A stretch of DNA of 64,000 nt. Origin: Chitinophagaceae bacterium. GTDB lineage: Bacteria > Bacteroidota > Bacteroidia > Chitinophagales > UBA10324. The stretch is from contig JADJAG010000008.1 in assembly GCA_016704325.1 (NCBI GenBank), positions 806,001-870,000 on the forward strand, written 5' to 3'. The translations under genes were made by a program, and so were the position numbers. Position 1 is the stretch's first letter. Each line of letters opens with the position of its first letter. Below are positions 25,718 to 35,221 of this stretch, in pieces. The notes under the pieces are model-generated. The model did no database searches. It saw only the letters and a list, made by a program, of their open reading frames with translations, and was not told the DNA's origin.

Positions 25718-27328
25718 ATGAAAAGATTTACAATGACTATTGTGCTTGCTGTCCTCTTAGGTGCAACACAATTTGCAAAAGCACAATCACCGGTTATTAC
25801 TATAACAGGTTATATCAGCAGCAACACTACCTGGACCAAGGACAACATCTACTTACTTTCCGGTTTTGTGTATGTTAATAATGGTGCTACGTTAACGATT
25901 GAACCGGGCACACTTATTAAAGGAGATAAATTTACCAAAGGCGCTTTGATCGTTTCACGCGGCGCAAAACTGATAGCCGATGGAACAGTAACTGAACCAA
26001 TCGTCTTTACTTCAAATGGACCTGCCGGATTCCGTACTTATGGAGATTGGGGTGGAATAATCTTATTAGGCAAGGCTTCTATTAATCAACCGGGCGGAGA
26101 AGCGATTATCGAAGGCGGTGTTGACGATGGCCTGGGAAACGGAACCTATGGTGGTGGTCTTACTCCGGATGACAATGATAATTCAGGAATAGTAAGGTAT
26201 GTGCGTATAGAATATCCGGGCATTGCATTCACATCAAATAATGAGATTAATGGACTTACCTGCGGAGGTATCGGAAGCGGAACAATATTGGAGCATATTC
26301 AGGTAAGTTATTCCGGAGATGATGCCTTTGAATTTTTCGGCGGTACCGTAAATGCCAAACACCTGATCGCATTTCGTGCACTGGATGATGATTTTGATAC
26401 TGACAATGGCTATCGCGGAAAATTACAATTCCTGTATTCACTGCGCGATCCGAATGTCGCAGATATCAGCAGTTCTAATGGCTTTGAATCAGATAACGAC
26501 GCTACCGGTTCAACAAATACTCCGGTTACACACCCGATGTTTTCAAACGTAACAATCGCAGGTCCCAAAGTAACGACCAATGCTTTCAATGCCAGTTACA
26601 AACGTGGTGCGCACCTACGGAGAAACACGCAAACCAGCATTTACAATAGTATTTTAATGGGTTATCCAAGTGGTTTGATGATTGATGGTAGCGCAACTGA
26701 AGGAAATGCAACATCCGGTATATTACAAGTACGCAATACCGTGCTATCCGGTTGTACCAATAATTTTGAAGTGGCATCAGGAAGTACTTTTGATATTGGC
26801 GGATGGTTCAATACCGCATCTTTTGGAAATACCACCTACCCTGCTAATGCAGATGTAATGCTTACCGATGCATTCAACCTATCGGGGCCAAACCCATTAC
26901 CTGCAGCAGGTTCACCTGTATTAACGGGAGCATCCTTTGCTGATCTTACAGATTCCTTCTTTGAAGTGGTAACCTATAGAGGCGCATTTGGCACTACCGA
27001 CTGGACCCTTGGCTGGGCTGAATGGAACCCGAATAATGCGAATTATACATTTATCAATGAAATAAAAAATCTCACAGGCATAGGTATTTATCCCAATCCC
27101 ATGAGCTCACAATCAACACTTGAATTCAACTTGCTGGAAGCCGGCAACGTGAACATTGTAATTACTGATCTCTCCGGACGTTTCATCAGCCAGGTGATGA
27201 ATTCACAGATGGCGGCAGGCAATCATTCTGTTGAGATATTTAACAAGCATCTTAGTGCAGGTATGTATTTCATTCAAATGAGAACAGGCAACGATAACCT
27301 GGTATTGAAGCTCAATATCACCGATTAA
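25718..27328 (+). CDS. T9SS-secreted beta-helix-like surface protein (paralogue)
   Basis: Protein of 536 residues from the ATG at 25718, which gives a proper signal peptide (MKRFTMTIVLAVLLGATQFAKAQ). The body (about 25-445) is highly similar to residues 21-440 of the protein at 17403, sharing TYGDWGGIILLGKA, IEGGVDDGLGNGTYGGGLTP, VRYVRIEYPGIAF and FESDNDATGS. It lacks the SprB and fibronectin domains and goes straight into a T9SS type A tail (about 450-536, IYPNPMSSQSTLEF, ending KLNITD). The 17403 protein may therefore be a domain-extended copy. It follows the TonB receptor and has its own phased promoter and a strong terminator. Confidence 0.87.
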   Translation: MKRFTMTIVLAVLLGATQFAKAQSPVITITGYISSNTTWTKDNIYLLSGFVYVNNGATLTIEPGTLIKGDKFTKGALIVSRGAKLIADGTVTEPIVFTSNGPAGFRTYGDWGGIILLGKASINQPGGEAIIEGGVDDGLGNGTYGGGLTPDDNDNSGIVRYVRIEYPGIAFTSNNEINGLTCGGIGSGTILEHIQVSYSGDDAFEFFGGTVNAKHLIAFRALDDDFDTDNGYRGKLQFLYSLRDPNVADISSSNGFESDNDATGSTNTPVTHPMFSNVTIAGPKVTTNAFNASYKRGAHLRRNTQTSIYNSILMGYPSGLMIDGSATEGNATSGILQVRNTVLSGCTNNFEVASGSTFDIGGWFNTASFGNTTYPANADVMLTDAFNLSGPNPLPAAGSPVLTGASFADLTDSFFEVVTYRGAFGTTDWTLGWAEWNPNNANYTFINEIKNLTGIGIYPNPMSSQSTLEFNLLEAGNVNIVITDLSGRFISQVMNSQMAAGNHSVEIFNKHLSAGMYFIQMRTGNDNLVLKLNITD

Positions 27329-27350
27329 CTACTTTCTTTTAACCTTAATG

Positions 27351-27387
27351 AATCCCGTTACGGATAACCGTAACGGGATTTTTTTTT
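27351..27387 (+). terminator. Rho-independent terminator
   Basis: A perfect 13-base-pair stem (AATCCCGTTACGG at 27351-27363 with CCGTAACGGGATT at 27368-27380, loop ATAA) runs into nine T. It closes the beta-helix-like gene and separates it from the PhoD-type phosphatase. Confidence 0.96.
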
Positions 27388-27528
27388 ACGCTGAAATTCC
27401 AGGGTGCTTATATTTGTTATCCTAAACTTTAATCCAATTCTGCATATGAATCAGCAAACAAGCTGCACTGCGCAACATTTACAATTATATTAGCGGTCAC
27501 TTAAATTTTGGCCGCAAAAATCTCTCCC

Positions 27529-28878
27529 ATGTATCGTATATTGTACCTCACCATTCTACTGTGTTCTTTTTTTGAAACAGCTAGAACACAGGATACTTCT
27601 TTACTCATTTCCGGCCCCATGCTCGGCTACGTAGAACACCGTGAAGCATTGATATGGTTGCAGGTTACCGACCAGGTTACGGATATTAACATTAAGTATT
27701 TTCCTGCCGGAAAAACAGCGCTTGCAAAAACCATTCACTATGATGGACTCTTGCGCGAAACGTATAATCCTGAAAAGATCGTACTGGAAAACCTGGATAT
27801 GAATACAGTCTATAATTATGAAATCTACCTCAACAATAAAAAACAAGTATTCCCTTATCCACTCACCTTTAAAACAAAAGATACCTGGGAATTTCGCAGG
27901 CCGGCACCAGACTTTTCTTTTATCTTCGGTTCCTGCGCTTACATCAACGATCCAGTCTACGACCGTCCGGGTGAATCCTATGGCCGCGATCCGCGCATCT
28001 TCGATACCATGGCAAAAACGAATGCAGATTTTATGCTTTGGATCGGCGACAACACCTACACCCGCGAGGCCGACTGGACTTCGAAGAGCGGATTTTATTA
28101 TCGCTATACACATACCCGCAAAAACCGACATCTTCAACAACTGTTATCATCAATGGCCAACTATGCGATCTGGGATGATCATGACTACGGTCCAAATGAT
28201 GGCAATGCCTCTTTTGAATTAAAGGATGTCTCCCTGCAGGCATTCAAAGATTTCTGGGGTAACAAAACTTTTGGAGAAACAGACAATCCCGGTGTTTATA
28301 CCAGATTTACCTGGAGCGACTGCGACTTCTTTTTACTGGACGATCGTTACTACCGCTCCGCCGAAGCCTTGCATGATTCCACCACTGATAAAAAATACCT
28401 CGGCGACCGGCAATTGACCTGGTTAAAAAACGGACTGCTCACTTCCCGTGCTACCTTCAAATTTATCACCATCGGCAACCAGGTTTTAAATCCGCTTAAT
28501 GACTTTGAAAGTTTTCGTTCCTACCGTGAAGAATATGATGAACTGATGCACTTTATAAAAGAATACCGTATTCCGGGCATCATTTTTTTAACCGGCGACC
28601 GCCACATTTCCGATTTGATCAAGGTGCAGCCCGAAGGCATGTATCCGCTATTCGACATTACCTCTTCTCCTCTCACCTCCCGCAGTTTTGCCAGGTTTGC
28701 AGAAACCAAAGAATTCAACAACCCTCACAGGGTAGTACCCGCAGCTGTTACTGAACAAAATTTTATGAAAATTGAAGTTAGTGGTGCCCGCAATAACCGG
28801 ATAGCCACTGTCAGCGCTATTACGGTAGATAATAAGCGCGTGTGGACTTATGAAATTAAGGAAATGGAGTTGAAATGA
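27529..28878 (+). CDS. phoD: PhoD-like alkaline phosphatase/phosphodiesterase
   Basis: Protein of 449 residues from the ATG at 27529; an upstream TTG at 27508 is less likely. A signal peptide (MYRILYLTILLCSFFETARTQ) is followed by an N-terminal Ig-like domain and the PhoD metallophosphatase domain. Metal-site motifs are FGSCAYIND, MLWIGDNTY, AIWDDHDYGPNDG and FLTGDRHISDL. Family members release phosphate from phosphomono- or diesters outside the cytoplasm using calcium and iron. There is no twin-arginine motif, so export is probably by Sec. Its place after the TonB receptor and beta-helix-like genes suggests a phosphorus-acquisition locus, but a terminator separates it from them and the 11-base hexamer grid was not found upstream. 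Confidence 0.85.
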   Translation: MYRILYLTILLCSFFETARTQDTSLLISGPMLGYVEHREALIWLQVTDQVTDINIKYFPAGKTALAKTIHYDGLLRETYNPEKIVLENLDMNTVYNYEIYLNNKKQVFPYPLTFKTKDTWEFRRPAPDFSFIFGSCAYINDPVYDRPGESYGRDPRIFDTMAKTNADFMLWIGDNTYTREADWTSKSGFYYRYTHTRKNRHLQQLLSSMANYAIWDDHDYGPNDGNASFELKDVSLQAFKDFWGNKTFGETDNPGVYTRFTWSDCDFFLLDDRYYRSAEALHDSTTDKKYLGDRQLTWLKNGLLTSRATFKFITIGNQVLNPLNDFESFRSYREEYDELMHFIKEYRIPGIIFLTGDRHISDLIKVQPEGMYPLFDITSSPLTSRSFARFAETKEFNNPHRVVPAAVTEQNFMKIEVSGARNNRIATVSAITVDNKRVWTYEIKEMELK

Positions 28879-29416
28879 TTAGCTAACCGGATTAACCTTT
28901 AGACCTTCAAAGGATTTTGAAACTACAATCGCTTTTGATGATCACCTCTGATAACCCAAATAAGTGTCCTTCCTTTTTCTAATATAAATTTCAACTTCTA
29001 TTTTTTTACTGCTGTTTCATTCAACCAAAAACATATGTTCGCGAATATGGTATCGAAGTGATTATTTCATTACCGTTAATTTGAAAATGCATAATCAATT
29101 GCCAATTTTTTTCATTTGCATGTGACGGCAAAAAAACCTGAAAGTGGTATGAATTTTTTTGTGATTTGATAAAAAGGAATTTGCTCAATAACTGATCAGG
29201 TGTTAATAGCTATAGTCACCATTGCTCTTTACTTCTGCTTAAAATAATTACCTTAAAGGATAGAAAATACTTGAACAAGTCAATCATAAGAAATAGCAGG
29301 TAAGCCATTCTGAATGGTGAAAGTATTCACTATATAGGGTAAAGAAAATAACCCCGTAAATGAATTTGATGAAACAAAACACTTTCCTTAATTTCATACC
29401 ACCAAGCATTGTTTAC
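28879..29416. other. Intergenic region without a supported gene
   Basis: About 540 AT-rich bases. On the minus strand, fragments around 28935-29005 translate into a plausible-looking 24-residue piece (LEKGRTLIWVIRGDHQKRL) in a frame closed by stops on both sides, possibly the remnant of a small gene. Nothing else was recognised. Confidence 0.4.
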
Positions 29417-31015
29417 ATGAGATATTGGCACCTAATATTTTTGATGCTGCTATTTCCAATAATAGCACAAGCGCAAAATCAAACCATCGCCTGGTCGAAG
29501 ATGTATGGTTTGCCGGATGCGGATTCCTCCAGCGCAAACCTTGGTGCATTGTCCTTTGCACCAACAGCTGATGATGGTTTTATTTTAACGGGGTTTGTAA
29601 GATCAGGTACTGTCAACTGGTGTGATTTTGGAAATGACACGTTATGGGGAAATGTGTGGGTTGCCAAATGTGATGCCACAGGCAACATCTTGTGGCAGCG
29701 ATGTTTTGGGGGTTCTGAGGTAGACACAGGTGTTGACATACTTCAGGAACCGGACGGCGGTTACACATTACTGGCCACCACTTTTTCAAACGACGGAGAT
29801 GTAAGTGGCAATCACAGTACCGCTCAGGATTTCTGGCTGGTAAGGCTCGACAACGATGGTAACCTGTTGTGGCAAAAGTGCTATGGAGGTAATAATAGCG
29901 AAATTGCCAAACGTCTCATCCGCACTTCATTGGGGATGTATGTTATAATGGGCAGTTCCAATTCTTATCCAAGCGGTGATGTAGGTAATCATCATGGCGA
30001 TGTTTTTAATTACGACTTGTGGGTAGTCGTTACTGATAGCAACGGAGTACTATTTCACGAATATTCTTTTGGAGGCAGTGATCTGGACGGCTACGCATCA
30101 ATCTTGTATGAATTAGAGGATAAAAATCTGCTGATCGGTTTGACAACTTATTCAACTGACGGCGACGTGCAGGTTAGTATTCATGGCTTCAATGACCTCT
30201 GGCTGCTCAAAGTGGATACCGCGCTGAATATTATCTGGCAAAAATCAAAAGGCGGTAATGGGGGTGAAAGTGCCGGGGACGTTTATGAATCAAATGGGTT
30301 ATACTACTTCTCAGCAGGAACAGGTTCTACTGATGGTTTTTTTTCCGAAAATCAAGGAGGCTCTGATGTCTGGTTATTAGTGACTGATACGAATGGAAAC
30401 ACTATTGATCAATTTCTGTATGGAGGTTCACTTGATGAATCAGGAACCACCATTGATTTAATCAATAAACATTTCTATATTGGAACTGTATCATATTCTT
30501 ACGATGGTGACGTAGGCGCCAACTATGGGAAGAATGACTACTGGCTGCTGGTAACCGATACAGCAGGGAACCTGCTGGATGAAATGAACTATGGTGGCAG
30601 CGGAGAAGACAACTTTGTAAACGGTAAATCTATACTGCTCAACGAACATCTGTTGTTTTTAGGTTACAGCAATTCAGATGATTATGATGTGGAAGATGAT
30701 TTTAACGATGTTGGTGGTTCATGGCTCGTAGCACTAGATATTGTAAGCGGCATGCAACTGCCCGAATTCCGTAACACACATCTTAAAGTGGTACCCAACC
30801 CATTTTTTGAAACTGCTCAGTTAGTGTTACCTGAAACTTGGATTGGTGATATCACCGGTATTGAACTGTTTGATATGCAAGGCAGGCTATTGCAGCAATA
30901 CCGGTTTGATGCAGGGATGGTTATGTTAGAAAGAGGCAACCTGCCATCAGGTATCTACCTGCTGAAAGTTATCGGTCAGAGCACAAGGGGTTGCATTTTG
31001 GTAAGTATTGAATAA
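29417..31015 (+). CDS. T9SS-secreted repeat protein
   Basis: Protein of 532 residues from the ATG at 29417, which gives the signal peptide MRYWHLIFLMLLFPIIAQAQ; an upstream ATG at 29360 would place it internally. Residues about 20-445 carry seven repeats of the kind LLWQKCYGG...DGGY(T/V)...DGDV...HG..DxWL(V/L)K. The same repeats form the N-terminal part of the PKD protein at 4759 and the body of the one at 55233, so these are homologues. The end (about 455-532, VVPNPFFETAQL, GIYLLKVIGQ) is a T9SS type A tail. A surface or secreted beta-propeller of unknown ligand is likely. Confidence 0.85.
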   Translation: MRYWHLIFLMLLFPIIAQAQNQTIAWSKMYGLPDADSSSANLGALSFAPTADDGFILTGFVRSGTVNWCDFGNDTLWGNVWVAKCDATGNILWQRCFGGSEVDTGVDILQEPDGGYTLLATTFSNDGDVSGNHSTAQDFWLVRLDNDGNLLWQKCYGGNNSEIAKRLIRTSLGMYVIMGSSNSYPSGDVGNHHGDVFNYDLWVVVTDSNGVLFHEYSFGGSDLDGYASILYELEDKNLLIGLTTYSTDGDVQVSIHGFNDLWLLKVDTALNIIWQKSKGGNGGESAGDVYESNGLYYFSAGTGSTDGFFSENQGGSDVWLLVTDTNGNTIDQFLYGGSLDESGTTIDLINKHFYIGTVSYSYDGDVGANYGKNDYWLLVTDTAGNLLDEMNYGGSGEDNFVNGKSILLNEHLLFLGYSNSDDYDVEDDFNDVGGSWLVALDIVSGMQLPEFRNTHLKVVPNPFFETAQLVLPETWIGDITGIELFDMQGRLLQQYRFDAGMVMLERGNLPSGIYLLKVIGQSTRGCILVSIE

Positions 31016-31037
31016 ATCTTTTAAAACCAAATTTGTC

Positions 31038-31334
31038 ATGAAAAACCTGTCTGCACTTTTACTGCTGTTGTTGCCACAGCTACTTTCGGCACAATTGCCT
31101 TATCAACACAAACTATTTGATAGCCAGGTAAACTATACATCCATCCTGGCTCAAATGGAAGTTCTTTTGCAAAGCAGTACAGGTTCCCAGGAAAATTGGC
31201 TTCCAGCCAACTATTACCGCTGGAAATATTTCTGGGATAACAGAGTTTCATACAAGACCGGTGTGGCTAATTCTTTTTATCCTTCCCATTTTATGCACAT
31301 CATTGATTTCATTTTTTTCTCTGCAAAATGTTAA
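31038..31334 (+). pseudogene. Truncated N-terminal fragment of a secreted protein
   Basis: From the ATG at 31038, a clean signal peptide (MKNLSALLLLLLPQLLSAQ) is followed by about 80 residues (LPYQHKLFDSQVNYTSILAQ, then NYYRWKYFWDNRV) that look like the start of a larger exported protein. The frame then ends in low-complexity hydrophobic residues at 31334, with no T9SS tail. It starts 22 bases after the preceding T9SS gene. The rest has probably been lost, perhaps with insertion of the repeat element 250 bases downstream. A genuine short secreted protein is the alternative. Confidence 0.5.
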
Positions 31335-31584
31335 ACTCGGAATATATTTCGTGTGGTTTAAATTTTCAGATTTATCAATTGACATCCTAATTAGATTGTT
31401 TGGCTAGAAACGTAAATCTTCCATAAATACGATCTCTATTAAGAAGTGGTTTAGAAATAATCGTTTGTCCATATTTCATTTGATTCCCATAATCAATTCA
31501 TCAGGTGCCCCGCTTTCCTCATTACCCGGACTCACACTTTCAGTACCTTTTTTAAGGGTTATTCACGTTTCACTTACTCCTTCG

Positions 31585-31756
31585 GGGGTACGACAAATTG
31601 GCTATAGATTATTGAGTGTTTAGTAAGTGAGTAATGTAGAGCAGTGAATATAGAGTAGCAAGTGGTCGGCTTTGCCGCAGCAATTTAACCATTTAACCAT
31701 TTAGCAATTTAACCCACCAACCATTGCTTGCCAAGATGAACGAATTGTCGTACACC
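31585..31756. mobile_element. MITE-like element B
   Basis: The left end GGGGTACGACAAATTGG and the right end (minus strand: GGTGTACGACAATTCG) are inverted repeats. ACTCCT occurs on both sides (from 31576 and from 31757), with seven of nine flanking bases equal, as expected for an old 9-base target duplication. Inside are the same parts as copies A and C: degenerate GAGTAA-type units, the small hairpin TCGGCTTTGCCG and octamers ATTTAACC. The right end lies 51 bases before the lpxD start. Confidence 0.65.
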
Positions 31757-31794
31757 ACTCCTGCCCTTTCACATCCTCCACATGAAAAAAAGGT

Positions 31795-31802
31795 TATTTT
31801 TG
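31795..31802 (+). promoter_or_regulatory. -7 promoter box (TATTTTTG) of lpxD
   Basis: This is a perfect TAnnTTTG match ending four bases before the lpxD ATG, so the transcript is probably leaderless or nearly so. It lies about 40 bases beyond the right end of repeat element B. Confidence 0.6.
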
Positions 31803-31806
31803 CGCG

Positions 31807-32829
31807 ATGCAAATAACAGCCGGAGAATGGTGTAAATTACTCGATGGAAATCTTGAAGGAGATCCAGCCGTACTCATTACACATCCTGCCAAAATTGAAG
31901 AGGCCGCTAAAGGTGCAATCAGTTTTATTGCCAATGCCAAATACGAGCCATTTGCCTATACAACAGGTGCTTCGGCCATCATCCTGGCAAAAGAAATGGA
32001 GCTGAAAAGTAAGGTGCAACCGGTACTCATAAGGGTAGATCAGCCATACCTCAGTTTTACAAAAGTGCTGGAATATTTTAACAACAACCATCAAAACCTC
32101 ATCGGCACTGAAGCACCCTCTTTCATCCACGAATCCGCTTCCATCGGTTCCGATGTGTACCTTGGTGCATTCAGTTACATTGGTAAAAATGTAAAGCTGG
32201 GCAATAAAGTAAAGATCTTCCCAAATGTATACGTTGGCGAAGGCGTAACCATAGAAGATAACAGCGTTGTATATGCAGGCACCAAAATTTACCCGCATTG
32301 TAAAATTGGTAAGCATTGTATCATTCATGCAGGAGTGGTAATCGGTGCAGATGGCTTCGGCTTTGCACCAAAACCGGATGGCAGCTACTATAAAGTGCCG
32401 CAACTCGGCAATGTGGTAATTGAAGACCAGGTGGAAATTGGCGCCAATAGCTGTATCGACCGGGCAACTTTGGGCTCCACGGTCATCAGGCAAGGCGCAA
32501 AGATTGATAACCTGGTGCAACTGGCGCACAATGTGGAGATTGGTGCACACACTGTTGTAGCGGCGCAGTCAGGCATCTCCGGCAGCACTAAAATCGGCAA
32601 GTATTGCCAGATTGGCGGACAGGTTGGTTTTGTGGGGCATATTGAAATTGCAGACGGAAGCAAGATCAATGCGCAGAGCGGCGTATCGAAATCAATTCAT
32701 GAAAAGAACAAAGCCTGGAATGGTGCGCCGGCCTTCGAATACATGGCATCGCTGCGCGCTCAATCAGTTTTTCGTAATTTGCCGGAGCTGGAAAAAAGGG
32801 TTCAGGAACTGGAACGCAATGCAGGATAG
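31807..32829 (+). CDS. lpxD: UDP-3-O-(3-hydroxyacyl)glucosamine N-acyltransferase
   Basis: Protein of 340 residues, third enzyme of lipid A synthesis, acting in the cytoplasm. The N-terminal uridine-binding domain (about 1-100) is followed by a left-handed beta-helix of hexapeptide repeats. The catalytic histidine lies in CIIHAGVVIGADGFGFAP (about residue 178), and a C-terminal helical extension ends the protein. Length matches E. coli LpxD (341). It heads the cluster lpxD-lpxC/fabZ-lpxA, the usual order in Bacteroidota. Confidence 0.96.
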   Translation: MQITAGEWCKLLDGNLEGDPAVLITHPAKIEEAAKGAISFIANAKYEPFAYTTGASAIILAKEMELKSKVQPVLIRVDQPYLSFTKVLEYFNNNHQNLIGTEAPSFIHESASIGSDVYLGAFSYIGKNVKLGNKVKIFPNVYVGEGVTIEDNSVVYAGTKIYPHCKIGKHCIIHAGVVIGADGFGFAPKPDGSYYKVPQLGNVVIEDQVEIGANSCIDRATLGSTVIRQGAKIDNLVQLAHNVEIGAHTVVAAQSGISGSTKIGKYCQIGGQVGFVGHIEIADGSKINAQSGVSKSIHEKNKAWNGAPAFEYMASLRAQSVFRNLPELEKRVQELERNAG

Positions 32830-32956
32830 CAAATAGTAGTTGGCAGATGATTTTTCTGCATGATGGAAGATTACATTAAGTTCAATTTTTAGTCAGCCAT
32901 ACCAACGATGGTATCGCTTCAAATAACGCATCAATAACCGACAGCCTTATACTGAC

Positions 32957-34363
32957 ATGGGAGTATTTCAACAGACAATCAGCAAAGCATTCACGCTTTC
33001 AGGGGTGGGTGTTCACACCGGCGAAAGCGTCAATTTAACCGTACGTCCGGCACCGGGCAATCATGGATATATCTTTAAACGCATTGATGTGGAAGGTGAG
33101 CCTACCGTGAAAGCAGATGCCGACCTGGTAGTGGATGTATCACGCGGCACCACGCTGATGCAGCATGGTGTAAAAGTGAGCACGGTTGAACACTTATTGG
33201 CGGCCTTCGTTGGCACAGAAGTAGATAATGTACTTATTGAACTGGATGCGCAGGAAGTGCCCATTATGGATGGAAGCTCCTCCATGTTTGTTGAAGCCAT
33301 TATTGATGCCGGCATCGAAGAACAGACCAACTTCAAAAAAGAATATTTCTGCCTTCCAAAAAACATCACCTTTCGCGATGAACAAAAGAATGTGGAAATG
33401 GTTGCTATTCCGTCTGATGAATACCAGCTTACGGTGATGATCGATTACAACTCTCCGGTGCTGGGTCCGCAACATGCCATGGTGGACCATATCAGCCAAT
33501 TCAAAAAGGAAATTGCAGAAGCCCGTACTTTTTGTTTTCTGCATGAGATTGAATCGTTGGTTGACAGTAACCTCATCAGGGGCGGTTCACTGGATAATGC
33601 ATTGGTAATTGTTGACCATAAAATAGAAGGCCCGCAACTGAAAAAACTGGCTGGCATATTCAACAGGCAGGATATTGAAGTGGAAGAGGGTTATCTCAAT
33701 AATGTGGAATTGAGATACCGAAACGAACCGGCCCGCCATAAACTGCTAGATGTGGTAGGTGATCTTGCCCTTATCGGTACTCCCATTAAAGCACGCATCC
33801 TGGCAACACGTCCGGGCCATTCTACAAACATCGCATTCGCAAAAAAAATAAAGAACTTTATTAAGGAATCTAAAGCCATGAAAGATATTCCTGTGTATGA
33901 TCCCAATCTTCCCCCGATCTATGATACAAAAAAGATTGAGCGATCGCTTCCTCATAAATACCCCTTCCTGCTCATTGATAAGATTATTGAAATAAGTGAC
34001 AACCATGTGGTAGGAATTAAGAATGTTACCTTCAACGAAAATTTCTTCCAGGGTCATTTTCCCGGTAACCCTGTCATGCCGGGGGTATTACAGATTGAAG
34101 CCATGGCGCAAACAGGAGGCATCCTGGTATTGAACACGGTAGATGATCCGGAAAACTGGGATACCTACTTCTTGAAAATTGACAATGCCCGTTTTAAAAA
34201 CAAGGTGGTGCCGGGCGACACCATGATTTTGAGGCTGGAGTTGCTGAGTCCCATCCGCCGCGGACTTTGTGAAATGAGAGGAACCGTTTACGTAGGCAAT
34301 AAAGTAGTGACGGAAGCAGATCTGGTTGCTAAGATTGTACGCAAAGAACCACAGGCATCCTAA
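32957..34363 (+). CDS. lpxC: Bifunctional LpxC deacetylase/FabZ dehydratase
   Basis: Fusion protein of 468 residues. The N-terminal part (about 1-300) is LpxC, the zinc deacetylase that commits UDP-3-O-acyl-GlcNAc to lipid A. Its zinc ligands are in VEHLLAAF and in HKLLDVVGDLALIG. The C-terminal part (about 315-465) is FabZ, the (3R)-hydroxyacyl-ACP dehydratase of fatty acid synthesis, with the catalytic histidine in GHFPGNPVMPG and the acidic residue in VLQIEAMAQ. The fusion is characteristic of Bacteroidota. Joining the two lets one polypeptide balance hydroxyacyl-ACP use between lipid A and phospholipid. Confidence 0.97.
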   Translation: MGVFQQTISKAFTLSGVGVHTGESVNLTVRPAPGNHGYIFKRIDVEGEPTVKADADLVVDVSRGTTLMQHGVKVSTVEHLLAAFVGTEVDNVLIELDAQEVPIMDGSSSMFVEAIIDAGIEEQTNFKKEYFCLPKNITFRDEQKNVEMVAIPSDEYQLTVMIDYNSPVLGPQHAMVDHISQFKKEIAEARTFCFLHEIESLVDSNLIRGGSLDNALVIVDHKIEGPQLKKLAGIFNRQDIEVEEGYLNNVELRYRNEPARHKLLDVVGDLALIGTPIKARILATRPGHSTNIAFAKKIKNFIKESKAMKDIPVYDPNLPPIYDTKKIERSLPHKYPFLLIDKIIEISDNHVVGIKNVTFNENFFQGHFPGNPVMPGVLQIEAMAQTGGILVLNTVDDPENWDTYFLKIDNARFKNKVVPGDTMILRLELLSPIRRGLCEMRGTVYVGNKVVTEADLVAKIVRKEPQAS

Positions 34364-34420
34364 AATAAATAATATACAGACAGTAACTTTTTTAACCTGA
34401 CAGCATTCTTAATAGGCACA

Positions 34421-35221
34421 ATGTCACTTAAACTCACCAGCATTCATCCAAAGGCCAGGATTGGCAGGAATGTAGACGTCAGTCCTTTCGTAACTATATA
34501 TGAAGACGTTGAAATCGGCGATGGATGTTGGATCGGCCCCAACGTCACCATTATGAATGGCGCACGAATCGGTAATAACTGTAAAATTTATCCGGGAGCT
34601 GTCATTTCCGGTGAACCACAAGATCTCAAATACCTGGGTGAACCAACCCTTGCCATCATTGGAGACGATACCACTATCCGCGAATGTGTTACCGTAAACA
34701 AAGGCACTACTGCCAACCAGCAAACCATTGTGGGCAGCAATTGCCTGCTGATGGCATATGCGCATGTGGCGCATGATTGCGTTATAGGTAATAACTGCGT
34801 GATTGCCAATAATGCAGCACTTGCAGGTCATATTGTAATCGAAGACTATGCTGTGCTGGGAGGCGTTTCGGCCGTACACCAGTTTGTAAAGATTGGACAG
34901 CATGCATTTGTTTCTGGTGGTTCGCTGGTGCGAAAAGATGTACCACCGTTTGTGAAAGCTGCTAAAGAACCACTTTCCTATGTTGGCATCAATTCCATCG
35001 GGCTTCGCCGAAGAGGGTATAAAGAAGACAGCATAAACCTTATTGAAGATATTTACCGCATCATCTTTGTTAAAAACCATAACATTACCAAAGCACTTAC
35101 CCTGGTAGATGAAGAATTTGCCTCCTCGCCTGAAAAAGATATCATCGTGGACTTTATCCGCGGATCAGAAAGAGGTATCATGAAAGGGTACACCAACGGC
35201 CGGGATGAAAATCACGATTAA
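34421..35221 (+). CDS. lpxA: Acyl-ACP-UDP-N-acetylglucosamine O-acyltransferase
   Basis: Protein of 266 residues (E. coli 262), first enzyme of lipid A synthesis. The left-handed beta-helix carries hexapeptide repeats, with the catalytic histidine in AYAHVAHDCVIGNN. The substrate-binding region HQFVKIGQHAFVSGGSLVRK and the C-terminal helices (INSIGLRRRGY) are typical. The last 17 bases overlap the next gene, an ABC ATPase, indicating translational coupling. Confidence 0.96.
   Translation: MSLKLTSIHPKARIGRNVDVSPFVTIYEDVEIGDGCWIGPNVTIMNGARIGNNCKIYPGAVISGEPQDLKYLGEPTLAIIGDDTTIRECVTVNKGTTANQQTIVGSNCLLMAYAHVAHDCVIGNNCVIANNAALAGHIVIEDYAVLGGVSAVHQFVKIGQHAFVSGGSLVRKDVPPFVKAAKEPLSYVGINSIGLRRRGYKEDSINLIEDIYRIIFVKNHNITKALTLVDEEFASSPEKDIIVDFIRGSERGIMKGYTNGRDENHD

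Noticed and set aside
27479..27510. 11-base-spaced TTA hexamers upstream of phoD
   Set aside because: TTACAA, TTAGCG and TTAAAT are 11 bases apart, but two lack A at position 4, and the spacing to a -7 box does not match the other three promoters.
28880..29010. Minus-strand peptide with LEKGRTLIWVIRGDHQKRL
   Set aside because: Only 24 codons between stops; upstream frames are closed, so at most a remnant.
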